From contig NZ_JBNMJV010000004.1 in the NCBI RefSeq assembly GCF_050874005.1, positions 1-64,000 on the forward strand: a stretch of DNA of 64,000 nucleotides, written 5' to 3'. Origin of the DNA: Huintestinicola sp050874005 (lineage in GTDB: Bacteria > Bacillota > Clostridia > Oscillospirales > Ruminococcaceae). This document shows, piece after piece, positions 6,577 through 16,081 of the stretch; position 1 is the first letter of the stretch, and the number at the start of each line of letters is the position of its first letter. The translations under genes were made by a program, and so were the position numbers. The notes under the pieces were generated by a model. It was not told the origin of the DNA. It made no database searches and saw nothing but the letters and a program-made list of their open reading frames with translations.

Positions 6577-7656
6577 TTATTCCATAAGCTTTTCGGTCAC
6601 GGGACCGAATTTTGATACTATATCTATAATATAGACTGCAAGCAGCACCCAGAAGCTTACGCAGGATACCATTATGGGAAATGTTCTCTTGCGGTGATAC
6701 TCCGTGCTTCGGGGAAGCTCTATGCTGTGACGTGCAAGAAGTATGACAAGGGTCACGATGCCTATTACAAAAAATACTCCAAGTACGCACAGCCAATAGG
6801 TATTTGCAGTTTCGTCATCGGTAAGGAATGTGAGTATACTGCACGAGACTGCAAAGAAATTGATGAAAATATGTCCCGCTATGGGCAGCAGCAGCGAGCC
6901 TGTTTTAACTGCGGCATAGCCGAACACCAGTCCTACGCAGAAGCCAAGTATCATCTGGAGAAGATTTCCGTGCATCAGTCCGAAAATAGCTGCAGACGCA
7001 AATATGGCAAAGCGCTGACTCACGGTACTGAGACGCCTCAGTATAACTCCTCTGAACATAAGCTCCTCGCCTATGGGAGCAAGTATTGCGGTCATTATTA
7101 TATCCCAGACAAGATATGGAACGGACAGCTCTTCCTCCGACAGATACTCCTCTTTTATGGGTGAAAAGCCTGCCGAAAAGCAGCCGCTTATGACTACCTG
7201 CTGGAGTATAACGCTGACGGAGTAAAACAGCATCACCATTCCGAAAAATGCAAACACCCTGCCTGCAGTTATGTCCTCTGTGCGGAAATATTCCGAAAGC
7301 TTTTTCCTGCCTGAACTCTTGTCATAAAGGAATATACCGAGACAGAAAAGAATGGACGGCAAAGACCCTGCTATGGCATAGGGAATATCCACTATCTGGG
7401 TATTATCTTCGTTTACCCTGAATTCATAGCCAAACAGCATCATTATCACAAATATGACATTTGCAAGGACAACACTGCCTATGTTGTGGATAATGGCTTC
7501 GGTAAATGCGGTGCGGTAATTGCGTTTGATGGCTCTGCGCTCGTTTTCCGAAACGGGTGCCTCGCTCCTGTAATATCCGCCGCCCGGGGTATAGGGCTGA
7601 TATGCGGGATATGGAGCGTGGCTTTGTCCTAAGGGGTCATTTCGATTTTCTTCCAT
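6577..7656 (-). CDS. CPBP family intramembrane glutamic protease
   Basis: A 359-residue polytopic membrane protein with a Pro/Tyr/Gly-rich N-terminus (first 40 residues) and about eight membrane segments. The CPBP/CAAX-protease motifs are present: EELMFRGVIL with the catalytic Glu pair, FGLMHGN and GHIFINF. Such proteins cleave within or near membranes; some confer bacteriocin immunity. The ATG at 7656 follows GGAG at suitable distance; a longer start would run back into lexA. It lies 14 bases after lexA, so the two are probably co-transcribed. Substrate unknown. Confidence 0.85.
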   Translation of the reverse strand: MEENRNDPLGQSHAPYPAYQPYTPGGGYYRSEAPVSENERRAIKRNYRTAFTEAIIHNIGSVVLANVIFVIMMLFGYEFRVNEDNTQIVDIPYAIAGSLPSILFCLGIFLYDKSSGRKKLSEYFRTEDITAGRVFAFFGMVMLFYSVSVILQQVVISGCFSAGFSPIKEEYLSEEELSVPYLVWDIIMTAILAPIGEELMFRGVILRRLSTVSQRFAIFASAAIFGLMHGNLLQMILGFCVGLVFGYAAVKTGSLLLPIAGHIFINFFAVSCSILTFLTDDETANTYWLCVLGVFFVIGIVTLVILLARHSIELPRSTEYHRKRTFPIMVSCVSFWVLLAVYIIDIVSKFGPVTEKLME

Positions 7657-7670
7657 TAAATGCTCCGTTC

Positions 7671-8258
7671 TCAGCCTAAGTAACGCATTACTCCAACTAC
7701 CTTTCCGATAATGGTGCACTCGTCGGAAATAATAGGCTGCATTGTGTCATTTTCGGGCTGGAGACGGTAATGTCCGTCTTCCTTGTAAAAACGCTTTACG
7801 GTGGCTTCCTCGTCCCCTACCATAACTGCTGCAATCTCGCCGTTTTCAACGTATTCGGACTTTTCTACGATAACGAAATCGCCGTCTAAGATACCTGCGT
7901 TTATCATACTTTCGCCTCTGATCTTGAGAGCAAAAAGCTCGCCTGTGTAGGTCTTGTTGGGCAGGAAGGATATGTATTCCGAAATATCCTCAAAGGCTGT
8001 AACAGGCTGACCTGCGGTGATGGTGCCCACAACGGGAAGTCTCATTATGCCGTTTCCTGCAAGCTTTACGGCACGGTTCTTGCCCTCTATCTTCTCAAGA
8101 TATCCCTGATCTACAAGGAAATTTACATATCTTGCGGCGGTGGAGGTGGAAGCGATGTCAAGGTCACGGCAGATCTCTCTTATAGAGGGGGAATAGCCGT
8201 CCTCTGTTCTCTGCTTGATGTACTCGTATACCTTCTTGTGGATCTCTTTCATTTTCAT
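7671..8258 (-). CDS. lexA: LexA repressor
   Basis: A 195-residue SOS repressor: winged HTH in residues 1-65, then the S24-type self-cleavage domain. The scissile Ala82-Gly83 is in TITAGQP, the nucleophile Ser117 in IRGESMI and the general base Lys155 in ATVKRFY. It represses DNA-damage genes and cleaves itself with RecA help. AAGGAAG lies six bases before the ATG. It follows murC by 27 bases and precedes the CPBP protease. I saw no clear GAAC-N4-GTTC box upstream of it, but one occurs at 235-248. Confidence 0.95.
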   Translation of the reverse strand: MKMKEIHKKVYEYIKQRTEDGYSPSIREICRDLDIASTSTAARYVNFLVDQGYLEKIEGKNRAVKLAGNGIMRLPVVGTITAGQPVTAFEDISEYISFLPNKTYTGELFALKIRGESMINAGILDGDFVIVEKSEYVENGEIAAVMVGDEEATVKRFYKEDGHYRLQPENDTMQPIISDECTIIGKVVGVMRYLG

Positions 8259-8285
8259 AATGATCTTCCTTTCATATTTTAAATA

Positions 8286-9701
8286 TTATTGTTTATATTT
8301 TGCCTTCAGCTTATCAAGGATAAGCCAGGCGCATTTGTTTACATCTCCGCAGCCCATTGTAAGGATAAGGTCTCCGCTTTGGGCGTGTTCTGCGGCATAT
8401 TCGGCGCAAAGCTCAAAGTTGGCGTCGTGTTCCTGTTCCTCGAACCATACTGCTCCGGGAACTTTTTCACCGATGTCCTTATCATAAATGTTGTAGGTGT
8501 TCTTCTCACGTGAGCCCATTATGGCGGTGATTATGCACCTATCGGGAATGGACAGCACCCGTATGAAATCGTCAAGGAGCAGGGCTGTTCGGGAGAAGGT
8601 GAAGGGCTGGAACACCGCCCAGACCTTATTAAAGCCCATATCGGCAGCAGCTCTGAGGGTAGCTTCAAGCTCTGCGGGGTGATGACCGTAATCGTCGCAT
8701 ACGGTTATGCCGTTTACCTCGCCGTACTTTTCAAAGCGGCGCTTTGCCCCACGGAAGCTGTCAAGACCTGCGGATATCATATCTGCGTCCGCTCCCGACA
8801 TATATGCTGCAGCTGCTGCAGCTACGGCATTAAGCACATTGTGGATACCCGGAATATGGAGCCTTGCATGAGTAAAAAGCTCTCCCTTATGATAAATATC
8901 GAACTCGGTGAGAAGTCCGTTTACCCTGCTTACATTCTTCGGGTACCAGTCGTTTTCCTCGGAATTTCCGAAGGTGACTGTTTCCTTGTCAAGACCGCTT
9001 ATAGCTTTGCGTGTGTTTTCATCGTCCCCGTTGGCGATTATCCTGCCTGCAAGGGAGCAGAATTTGTTAAAGGAGGCGATAACGTTGTCAAGGGTCTTGA
9101 AATAGTCAAGATGGTCGGCGTCAACGTTCAGCACTACGGCTATATCGGGAGACAGCTTCAGAAAATGATCCACAAACTCGCAGGCTTCGCACACCATTGT
9201 ATCGGAAGTGCCTACACAGCCGCTTCCCCCTATTATGGGCAGTTTTCCGCCGATATATGCGGTGATGTCCATTCCGCCCTGCTTTAAGATCTGGGTTATC
9301 ATCGAGGTAACGGTGGTCTTGCCGTGAGTTCCGCTTACGCAGACTGCATTTTTATACCAGGAAGTGACTATTCCCAGCAGGTCGCTTCTTTCAAGAACAG
9401 GGACTCCGCTCGCCTTTGCTGCAATAAGCTCGGGATTATCCTGCATAATTGCGGCAGTGTGGATTATAAGGTCGGCGCCCTTTATATTCTCCGCACGCTG
9501 ACCGAGGAACACCTCTATGCCCATTGCTCTGACGGCTTTAAGGGTGTCTGTCTCGTTATTGTCCGAACCTGTTATGTGATAGCCCTTTGCCTTTAGTATC
9601 TGTGCAAGGGGATACATTCCGCTGCCGCCTATGCCTATCATATGAATGTGATGCTTATCCTTTAAGACATCATCATCAAATTTACGCATATAGTTATTCA
9701 A
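8286..9701 (-). CDS. murC: UDP-N-acetylmuramate--L-alanine ligase
   Basis: A 471-residue cytoplasmic Mur ligase that adds L-Ala to UDP-MurNAc with ATP, the first step of the peptidoglycan stem peptide. The N-terminal nucleotide fold shows HMIGIGGSGMYPLA, and CVSGTHGKTTVTSM is the ATP-binding P-loop; FQPFTFSRTALLLDDF is typical of MurC. The start is ambiguous: a GTG at 9710 lies within the only good ribosome site (AGAGGTG), so I prefer the TTG at 9701, six bases after it. It heads a murC-lexA-CPBP gene string. Confidence 0.93.
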   Translation of the reverse strand: MNNYMRKFDDDVLKDKHHIHMIGIGGSGMYPLAQILKAKGYHITGSDNNETDTLKAVRAMGIEVFLGQRAENIKGADLIIHTAAIMQDNPELIAAKASGVPVLERSDLLGIVTSWYKNAVCVSGTHGKTTVTSMITQILKQGGMDITAYIGGKLPIIGGSGCVGTSDTMVCEACEFVDHFLKLSPDIAVVLNVDADHLDYFKTLDNVIASFNKFCSLAGRIIANGDDENTRKAISGLDKETVTFGNSEENDWYPKNVSRVNGLLTEFDIYHKGELFTHARLHIPGIHNVLNAVAAAAAAYMSGADADMISAGLDSFRGAKRRFEKYGEVNGITVCDDYGHHPAELEATLRAAADMGFNKVWAVFQPFTFSRTALLLDDFIRVLSIPDRCIITAIMGSREKNTYNIYDKDIGEKVPGAVWFEEQEHDANFELCAEYAAEHAQSGDLILTMGCGDVNKCAWLILDKLKAKYKQ

Positions 9702-9857
9702 AAGTTTCACCTCTGTTTATAAAATTTTAAGAGTCATATATTATAATTGAATTACGGATTGGAAAAACTTTCATTTTCCAAATTTCTGAATATTGCAGCG
9801 CAGCGGAAACATACTACTATTATCCGAATGCCGCAGATTTTAAGGAGGACATATAAA

Positions 9858-10157
9858 ATGACAATCACCGATATCAAGATCCGCAAGATCATTCCCGAGG
9901 GCCGTCTGAGAGCTGTTATTTCCATCACTATTGACGACCAGATCGCCATCCACGACATCAAGGTAGTCCAGGGCGACGCAAGACTTTTCGTTGCAATGCC
10001 CAGCAGAAAGGACGAGAACGGCGTTTTCAGAGATATCGTTCACCCCATCTCCCCCGACGCAAGACAGTCCATTGAGGGTCAGATCCTTGACGCTTACACA
10101 CGCCACATCGAAATGATGCAGGCTGAGGCAGAAGCAGAGCAGGCAGGCCTTATCTGA
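9858..10157 (+). CDS. spoVG: Septation/sporulation regulator SpoVG
   Basis: A 99-residue SpoVG, starting MTITDIKIRKI and containing FVAMPSRKDENGVFRDIVHPI, the family hallmark. SpoVG is a small nucleic-acid-binding regulator that affects division and sporulation. The start follows a perfect TAAGGAGGA seven bases upstream. It is transcribed divergently from murC; the AT-rich 150-base gap has a TATAAT-like element near 9738 but no confident sigma-H promoter. A terminator follows at 10192. Confidence 0.95.
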   Translation: MTITDIKIRKIIPEGRLRAVISITIDDQIAIHDIKVVQGDARLFVAMPSRKDENGVFRDIVHPISPDARQSIEGQILDAYTRHIEMMQAEAEAEQAGLI

Positions 10158-10191
10158 TCATATCAGCTATCCGGGATATCAGATGTCTCTC

Positions 10192-10219
10192 CCCCGTTTC
10201 TTACCGGAAACGGGGATTT
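10192..10219. terminator. Terminator after spoVG
   Basis: CCCCGTTTC (10192-10200) pairs with GAAACGGGG (10207-10215) and is followed by ATTTTTATTT on the plus strand. It lies between the convergent spoVG and NUDIX genes. Confidence 0.85.
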
Positions 10220-10762
10220 TTATTTGCCCTCATCAATGAGCATTTTTGTTTTGAGAAGGGCGATCTGGGTCTTGGCGTCGGGAATTTCCCCACGCATTAC
10301 CATCCGGACCGCTTCGTCAAGAGGTATGCGGAGCACATCAAGATACTCGCCCTCGTCGGTATGGGCTTTGCCGAAGCTCAGACCCCTTGCAAGATACATA
10401 TGTATCTTTTCTGTGAGATATGCAACCGAGGGGTAGCAGACCCCCAGATAATCAAAGCTTTCGCACTTTGCTCCCGTTTCCTCCTCAAGCTCTCTGAGGG
10501 CAGCTGATCTGTGATCTTCACCTATCTCAAGCTTGCCTGCGGGTATTTCAAGAAGAGGCTCGCCGAAAGCGTATCTGAACTGCCGCACCATTATGACCTC
10601 ATTTTCATCGGTGAGAGGAACAACACACACGCCGCCCGAGTGGATAACAAGCTCTCTGGGGGCAACGGTACCGTCCTCAAGCTCCGCCTTATCCTTTCTG
10701 ACGGTGATTATCCGTCCCTCGAACACGACTTCCTTTTCTATAGTTTTCTCACTTAAATGCAT
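10220..10762 (-). CDS. NUDIX hydrolase, ADP-ribose pyrophosphatase-like
   Basis: A 180-residue NUDIX protein. The Nudix box spans residues 76-98: Gly76, Glu82 and REL-EEE-TG at 90-97, which bind Mg2+ and carry out hydrolysis of a nucleoside diphosphate linked to another moiety. The upstream VRQFRYAFGEPLLEIPAG is characteristic of ADP-sugar/ADP-ribose pyrophosphatases. GGAGG precedes the ATG at 10762 by 11 bases; a 33-codon upstream extension overlaps the promoter and is rejected. Confidence 0.9.
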   Translation of the reverse strand: MHLSEKTIEKEVVFEGRIITVRKDKAELEDGTVAPRELVIHSGGVCVVPLTDENEVIMVRQFRYAFGEPLLEIPAGKLEIGEDHRSAALRELEEETGAKCESFDYLGVCYPSVAYLTEKIHMYLARGLSFGKAHTDEGEYLDVLRIPLDEAVRMVMRGEIPDAKTQIALLKTKMLIDEGK

Positions 10763-10832
10763 TTTTAAGCAAACCTCCGTTAATTTGACCGAAAATCGCA
10801 CTATTTCAGCGAAAGTCTGTTTCACTAAATTT

Positions 10833-10861
10833 ATTATATCACATATTGAACAATTTAACAA
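10833..10861 (-). promoter_or_regulatory. NUDIX gene promoter
   Basis: TTGTTA (10856-10861), 17 bases, TATAAT (10833-10838) on the minus strand. Confidence 0.6.
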
Positions 10862-10904
10862 GTCAAAATTCAGAATTTTTTTTATTTATTTCTGCTGATT
10901 TTTC

Positions 10905-10933
10905 TTGTTTTTTATTAGTAAAAATATTATAAT
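10905..10933 (+). promoter_or_regulatory. Promoter of the YfhO gene string
   Basis: TTGTTT (10905-10910), 17 bases, TATAAT (10928-10933), about 70 bases before the start at 11003. Confidence 0.6.
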
Positions 10934-11002
10934 AGTATATGTATATGTATTTTAAGCCAATCAGCCACACTTTTCATAACAAAGAACGGAGACTTTACGG
11001 AT

Positions 11003-13858
11003 ATGGAAGAAAATGTAAACATTCAGGGCCAGCCCGAAAACAACGGCTCCGAAGGGGAAACTTCCTTAGGAGAGATGGACGTTAAAAAGATAAACGTTAA
11101 CATCATCGACGGCGGACGTGACGGCTCAAACATAAAGGAGCCTAAGAAGGAAAATAAATTTCTGAGCGGGATAGTCAGCTTTATAAAATCAAAGAGAAGC
11201 TATATATTTGCCTTTTTTATCCCTGCCCTGCTGCTTTTTGCCGCATACGCCTGCTTCGGCGTTCACCCCTTCGGGGATATGTCCGTGCTGGTACTCGACC
11301 TGAACGGACAATATGTTTATTACTTTGAAAATCTCCGTGATATCCTTCACGGTAACGGCAGTCCCTTTATCTCCTGGAGCCGTAACCTTACGGGAGAAAT
11401 AATGGGAATATTCGCCTATTATCTGGCAAGCCCCTTCACCTTGATACCGATGATACTCCCTCGCTCGATGATGACCGAGTCTCTGCTTATAATGCAGCTT
11501 TGCAAGGTGGGTACGGCTTCGGTGACATTTAACTATTATCTCAGGCGCTCAAAGGGCTGCAAAGGCTCTACAGCTATGCTTTTCGGCATACTTTACTCCC
11601 TTATGGGCTATATGATAGTACAGCTTATGAACCCGATGTGGCTGGACGGTCTTATCTATCTGCCCCTTATCGTTTACGGCATTGAAAAGATAATCGACGA
11701 CAACTGCTGGCTCCGCTTTATCATTCCCCTTGCGCTTATGTATATGGCGCATTTCTACATCGGCTGGATGATAACCTTCTTCTCTATCATCTATTTCCTT
11801 TACTACTATTTTGCAGGCAAGAAAAATTACACCCATTCCTTTAAGTCCTTTTTCTTTGCGGGAGTGAAATTTGCCGTTGGCGGTGTTATTGCGGCAATGT
11901 CCGCCGCCTGGGTGCTTCTGCCTCTGTACAACTCCTTAAAGCTCGGCAAATTTGAATTTTCAGACCCAAGCTACGCTCTTAAAACTCAGTTTGACTTCAT
12001 TGATTTCTTTAAAAATCTCCTGCCGAACGTGTATGACACCTGCCGCCCCGAAGGTTCTCCCGTTGTTTACTGCGGCGTACTTACGGTGATACTCATTCCT
12101 TTGTTTTTCTTAAACAGCAAGATACGTTTCAGGCAAAAAATGGGTCTGGGCGCTGTGCTGATGTCTGTTCTCCTGTCAATGTATCTCTCCACCGCAGACC
12201 TTGCGTGGCACGGATTTCAGGTGCCGAACTGGCTCCCCTACCGCTACAGCTTCACATTCAGCTTTGTTCTCCTTGTAATGGCGGCTATGACCTTTGAGCG
12301 CCTTGAGGGCATTACCATTAAGGAAATCGGCGTTACGGGCTTCGGACTTATGCTCTATGCCTTCTATGTGGGCAGACAGGATTTCAAGGGCGTTGACCTT
12401 ACTATGTCCGTATGGTACACGGTGCTTTTCACACTCATTTACTGCATCGTTCTCAGAAGCATAAAAATGTCCGACAAATCCAAAAGGGCAGTTCTCACCT
12501 TTGTTATAGGTATTTTCACAGCAGGCGAACTTTTCGGCTCCACACTTTCCACTATGGAGGCTATAAACAAGGACGTTGTTTATTCAAAATACTCCTCCTA
12601 CAACAGATATATCACTCTCGGACGTGACACCGTAAAGAAAATTCTCGATCAGGACAGCTTTGATGAAGGCGGCGTTTACAGGATAGAGAAAAATTACCAC
12701 CGAACCGTAAATGACGCTATGGCAATGGGCAGCTTCGGCATTTCACACTCAAGCTCCACCCTTAATGCCGCTCCCATACAGTTTTTGCGACGTCTGGGCT
12801 TCTCCTACGGCGGTCACTACATCAAATACAAAGGCTCCACCTATGTCACCGACTCGATCCTCGGCATTAAATATGTAATGGAAAAGGAGTCTATCGCAAG
12901 CGACGAGGCAGACGAAAACATCTCCGCAGAGGAAAAGATACCCGAAAACAAGCACTATGACAAGCTCGTCCTTACAAACAAGGACGAAAAGGATATATTT
13001 GCGGTCTATGAAAATCCCAATGCCCTGCCCATCGCATTTATGGCGGACAGCTCCATTCTCGACGTGGAGTTCGGAACGGACAATCCCTTTGAAAACCAGA
13101 ACAAGCTTCTCAGCCACCTGGTTTCCGATGAATACACCCAGTATTTCAAGCAGATATCCGTTGACAAGACCATTCCCGAAAATGCAAAGCAGACAAGCTA
13201 TGGCGCACATACCAAATATGTTCCCGTAGAACAGGGGAAAAATTCTCACATTGAGTTTATTTTTGACGCTCCCACCGAGGATATGATATATATGTATCTA
13301 CCCTCAAGCTACGAGAGAAAGGTAAATCTCTGGCTTAACAAGGAGTTCCTCGATTACTATTTTGAGGGCGGAAATATGGTCATTCAGACTCTTGGCAGGT
13401 TTGACAAGGGCGAGGAAATTTCCCTTATCGTCACCATCACCGAGGAAAAAAATGAGGTGCTTTTCAAGGACAAGCTTTTCTATTATCTTGACGAGGAAAA
13501 GTTCACCGAGGACATAAACAAGCTCAAAGAACACGGTCTTAAAATGACCCACTTTGAGGAAGACCACATCAAGGGCGAGATAACCGCCGAAAAGGACGGT
13601 GTGATGTTCACCACCATAAGCTGGGAGCCGGGCTGGACTATCAAGGTGGACGGCGAAAAGGTGGAGCCTGTTAAGGTATGCGACGCTCTTATCGGCGTTG
13701 AGCTTACCGCAGGCACTCACGAGATAGAAATGACCTTCTTCCCCGCAGGACTGAGCGCAGGCATAATCATCTCTCTCTGCGGCATTATCGCAATTATCAT
13801 AATCGCTGTTACCGAAAAGAAAAGCGATAAGATACTTCTGGACAGACTGAACGATTAA
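11003..13858 (+). CDS. YfhO family polytopic membrane protein
   Basis: A 951-residue protein with a charged cytoplasmic N-terminus (about 1-60), a dozen or more membrane segments to about residue 510, a large extracytoplasmic C-terminal domain and a final membrane helix near 915-940. The stretch from LVLDLNGQYVYYF to WSRNLTGEIMG is typical of YfhO, a GT-C-like family linked in Bacillus to glycosylation of lipoteichoic acid. A role in decorating envelope polymers is therefore likely but not shown here. The SDR gene follows after 14 bases. GGAG lies shortly upstream of the ATG. Confidence 0.85.
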   Translation: MEENVNIQGQPENNGSEGETSLGEMDVKKINVNIIDGGRDGSNIKEPKKENKFLSGIVSFIKSKRSYIFAFFIPALLLFAAYACFGVHPFGDMSVLVLDLNGQYVYYFENLRDILHGNGSPFISWSRNLTGEIMGIFAYYLASPFTLIPMILPRSMMTESLLIMQLCKVGTASVTFNYYLRRSKGCKGSTAMLFGILYSLMGYMIVQLMNPMWLDGLIYLPLIVYGIEKIIDDNCWLRFIIPLALMYMAHFYIGWMITFFSIIYFLYYYFAGKKNYTHSFKSFFFAGVKFAVGGVIAAMSAAWVLLPLYNSLKLGKFEFSDPSYALKTQFDFIDFFKNLLPNVYDTCRPEGSPVVYCGVLTVILIPLFFLNSKIRFRQKMGLGAVLMSVLLSMYLSTADLAWHGFQVPNWLPYRYSFTFSFVLLVMAAMTFERLEGITIKEIGVTGFGLMLYAFYVGRQDFKGVDLTMSVWYTVLFTLIYCIVLRSIKMSDKSKRAVLTFVIGIFTAGELFGSTLSTMEAINKDVVYSKYSSYNRYITLGRDTVKKILDQDSFDEGGVYRIEKNYHRTVNDAMAMGSFGISHSSSTLNAAPIQFLRRLGFSYGGHYIKYKGSTYVTDSILGIKYVMEKESIASDEADENISAEEKIPENKHYDKLVLTNKDEKDIFAVYENPNALPIAFMADSSILDVEFGTDNPFENQNKLLSHLVSDEYTQYFKQISVDKTIPENAKQTSYGAHTKYVPVEQGKNSHIEFIFDAPTEDMIYMYLPSSYERKVNLWLNKEFLDYYFEGGNMVIQTLGRFDKGEEISLIVTITEEKNEVLFKDKLFYYLDEEKFTEDINKLKEHGLKMTHFEEDHIKGEITAEKDGVMFTTISWEPGWTIKVDGEKVEPVKVCDALIGVELTAGTHEIEMTFFPAGLSAGIIISLCGIIAIIIIAVTEKKSDKILLDRLND

Positions 13859-13872
13859 AGAAAGGCGGCAAA

Positions 13873-14592
13873 ATGGCTCAGACAGTTATAATAACAGGCG
13901 CATCCCGTGGAATAGGCAGGGAATGTGCAAAACAGTTTGCAAAGGCAGGCTACAATGTTGCCGCTGTATATCACAAAAGCAAGGCGGAAGCGGAAAGTCT
14001 CAAGGCTGAGATAGGCTGTGAGATATTCAGATGCGACTGCGCCGTATACAGCGAGGTATGCGAGGCTGTTGTGGAAATCAGCTCAGTTTTCGGCGGCGCC
14101 GATGTGCTCATAAACAACGCAGGCATTGCCGAACAGGCTTTGTTTTCGGATATTACCGAGGCAATGTGGGACAATATGTTTAACGTGAATGTTAAAAGCG
14201 TTTACAGCTTCACACACGCCGCTCTCCCCTATATGATACACAACAAGTACGGCAGGATAATAAACATCTCCTCTATGTGGGGACAGGCAGGAGCCTCCTG
14301 CGAGGTGCATTACAGTGCCGCAAAGGCGGCGGTGATCGGCTTTACAAAGGCTCTGGCAAAGGAAGTGGGGCTGTCGGGAATCACGGTAAACTGCATTGCC
14401 CCGGGGGTCATTGATACGGATATGAACGCTCATCTTGACGAAGAAACAATGGCATATCTCAAGGAGGAAACGCCTATGAACAGGATAGGCACTCCCGAGG
14501 ATATTGCAAGAACTGCCCTTTTCCTTGCGGACAAAGGCTCCGATTTTATTACGGGACAGATAATAGGCGTTAACGGCGGATTTATTATTTAA
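13873..14592 (+). CDS. SDR family NAD(P)-dependent oxidoreductase (FabG/YmfI-like)
   Basis: A 239-residue classical short-chain dehydrogenase. TGASRGIG (8-15) binds the cofactor, NNAG is at 81-84, and the catalytic set is Ser133/134, Tyr147 and Lys151 in HYSAAKAA. It resembles 3-oxoacyl-ACP reductase FabG, but it is not beside fatty-acid genes. YmfI-type members reduce a modification on elongation factor P; this one could be such an enzyme. Substrate cannot be decided from sequence. AAAGGCGGC precedes the ATG. Confidence 0.8.
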   Translation: MAQTVIITGASRGIGRECAKQFAKAGYNVAAVYHKSKAEAESLKAEIGCEIFRCDCAVYSEVCEAVVEISSVFGGADVLINNAGIAEQALFSDITEAMWDNMFNVNVKSVYSFTHAALPYMIHNKYGRIINISSMWGQAGASCEVHYSAAKAAVIGFTKALAKEVGLSGITVNCIAPGVIDTDMNAHLDEETMAYLKEETPMNRIGTPEDIARTALFLADKGSDFITGQIIGVNGGFII

Positions 14593-14615
14593 GGGATTTC
14601 CCGGGGAGGACTGAA

Positions 14616-15371
14616 ATGAACGAGATACAGCTTACGGGCATATGCGCCGAGATCGCCCGTCTGATGATAATATACGGCGCTGAGATATATCGTGTGGAGG
14701 ACACCATTACCCGTATCTGCCGTGCCTACAAGCACGAGGAGGCGGAGATATACGCAACCCCCGCAAACTTCATAATCACCGTCAAGGACAAAAACAGCGT
14801 GCCATATACCGATTCAAAAAGCATTTCGGGACGGGACACAAACCTTGACAGGGTGGGAAAAATAAACGAGCTTTCCCGTTTCATCTGCACCGAAAAGCCC
14901 GAAGCGGAGGTCATACTCCACAAGCTTCAGCAGATAAAGGAGCGTAAGACCTACAGCCCTGCTGTTATCTATTTAAGCTATTTCATAACGGGAGCGGCGT
15001 TCACTCTTTTCTTCAAGGGCGAGCCTCTCGAAGCGCTGTTCGGCGGACTGTTGGGACTTGTGATAAATTTCATTACCGTAAGGCTCCGGAAGGTCAACGC
15101 CAGCGCATTTCTGAACGCTGTGGTATGCTCAATGGCAGTGTCGCTTTTAGCGGTGATAATAAGCTCCATCGGCTTTGTTCCCAGATTTGACAAGATGATA
15201 ATAGGCGCATCAATGGCTCTTGTCCCGGGAGTTGCCCTTACAAACTGTATGAGAGACTTTATCTCGGGGGACTTCATTTCCGGCATATACACCCTTACCG
15301 AAGCGCTTCTTATCGCTGTCGGAATGGCGGTGGGAGCAGGCTCGGCGGTAGCTGCTGTAATAAAATTCTGA
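14616..15371 (+). CDS. ThrE-type threonine/serine exporter, N-terminal half
   Basis: A 251-residue protein: a soluble N-terminal domain (about 1-115, with RLMIIYGAEIYRVEDTITR) followed by five membrane helices. This is the DUF1212 half of the ThrE exporter, split into two genes in many Firmicutes. It works with the next gene as one transporter in the plasma membrane, exporting threonine or serine. GGGGAGGA precedes the ATG, and the partner starts 16 bases after the stop. Confidence 0.85.
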   Translation: MNEIQLTGICAEIARLMIIYGAEIYRVEDTITRICRAYKHEEAEIYATPANFIITVKDKNSVPYTDSKSISGRDTNLDRVGKINELSRFICTEKPEAEVILHKLQQIKERKTYSPAVIYLSYFITGAAFTLFFKGEPLEALFGGLLGLVINFITVRLRKVNASAFLNAVVCSMAVSLLAVIISSIGFVPRFDKMIIGASMALVPGVALTNCMRDFISGDFISGIYTLTEALLIAVGMAVGAGSAVAAVIKF

Positions 15372-15387
15372 AAGACGGTTTTAATTT

Positions 15388-15903
15388 ATGGATATCACAA
15401 ACGATATTGTTATTCCCTGCATATGCAGTTTTGTGGCGTGCGCCGCATTCGGTGTGCAGTTCAATATCCGCTTCAAGCACCTGATAGCCGCCTCGGTAGG
15501 GTCGCTGGTGAGCCAGCTTATCTATACGCTCCTCATTATGAACGAATTCGGGGAGATACAGACCTGCTTTATCTCGGCGGCGGCGGTGGCGCTGTTTTCC
15601 GAGGTAATGGCAAAGATAAACAAAGCTCCCGTTAATATGTATCTTATCGTGGGCATAATCCCTCTTGTGCCGGGCGGACTCACCTATTACGCAATGCTGG
15701 CTCTCGTTATGGGCGATAACGACACCTTCCTTGACAGGGCGATAGACGCATTCGGAATGGCGGGAGCAATTGCAATGGGCATATTCTTTGTTTCCTCGGC
15801 GGTAAGGCTCTACAAGGATTTCAGGCGGCATTACAGGCAAAATCTTAAAAAGGCATACAAGAAGCTGTCCTCAAAGGACGGAAGAAGCGTTAAAAAATTT
15901 TAA
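15388..15903 (+). CDS. ThrE-type threonine/serine exporter, C-terminal half
   Basis: A 171-residue protein with about five membrane helices and a basic C-terminal tail (KKAYKKLSSKDGRSVKKF). It corresponds to the ThrE_2 half of the exporter; IVGIIPLVPGGLTYYAML mirrors the LVPGVALTNCM segment of the partner, as expected of internally duplicated halves. No strong terminator follows; the spacer instead holds GC-rich palindromes. Confidence 0.83.
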   Translation: MDITNDIVIPCICSFVACAAFGVQFNIRFKHLIAASVGSLVSQLIYTLLIMNEFGEIQTCFISAAAVALFSEVMAKINKAPVNMYLIVGIIPLVPGGLTYYAMLALVMGDNDTFLDRAIDAFGMAGAIAMGIFFVSSAVRLYKDFRRHYRQNLKKAYKKLSSKDGRSVKKF

Positions 15904-15909
15904 GCGGGT

Positions 15910-15960
15910 GCGGGTGACGACCCGCGGCGGCGGGGGACGCCCCGCAGCGAGGTCGCGCTG
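15910..15960. repeat. Cluster of GC-rich palindromes
   Basis: Three hairpins in a row: GCGGGT-GACG-ACCCGC (15910-15925), GCGGGG-GACG-CCCCGC (15930-15945) and CAGCG/CGCTG (15945-15960). The first two share the loop and differ by a compensated base pair. Similar units are at 17400-17415 and, inverted, at 49168-49184. Confidence 0.6.
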
Positions 15961-16081
15961 TCAGTTTTGCGGATTTTTTAGCTTTGTCTCCGCGCCGACA
16001 GATATGTTATTGCTCAACAAAGATAAATCATGATTTAGCAGGCTCAGCCCTCTTCTGATTCTTGAGGGGCTTATTTCTACA

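Noticed and set aside
5222..6634. Plus-strand ORF of 470 codons opposite aspS
   Set aside because: It is an antisense shadow of the synthetase gene: Cys/Leu/Val-rich with no recognisable domain, and the minus-strand protein is unmistakable.
9730..9857. Sigma-H promoter for spoVG
   Set aside because: GGAAAAA and TGAAT elements are present near 9767-9792 but with the wrong spacing for sigma-H.
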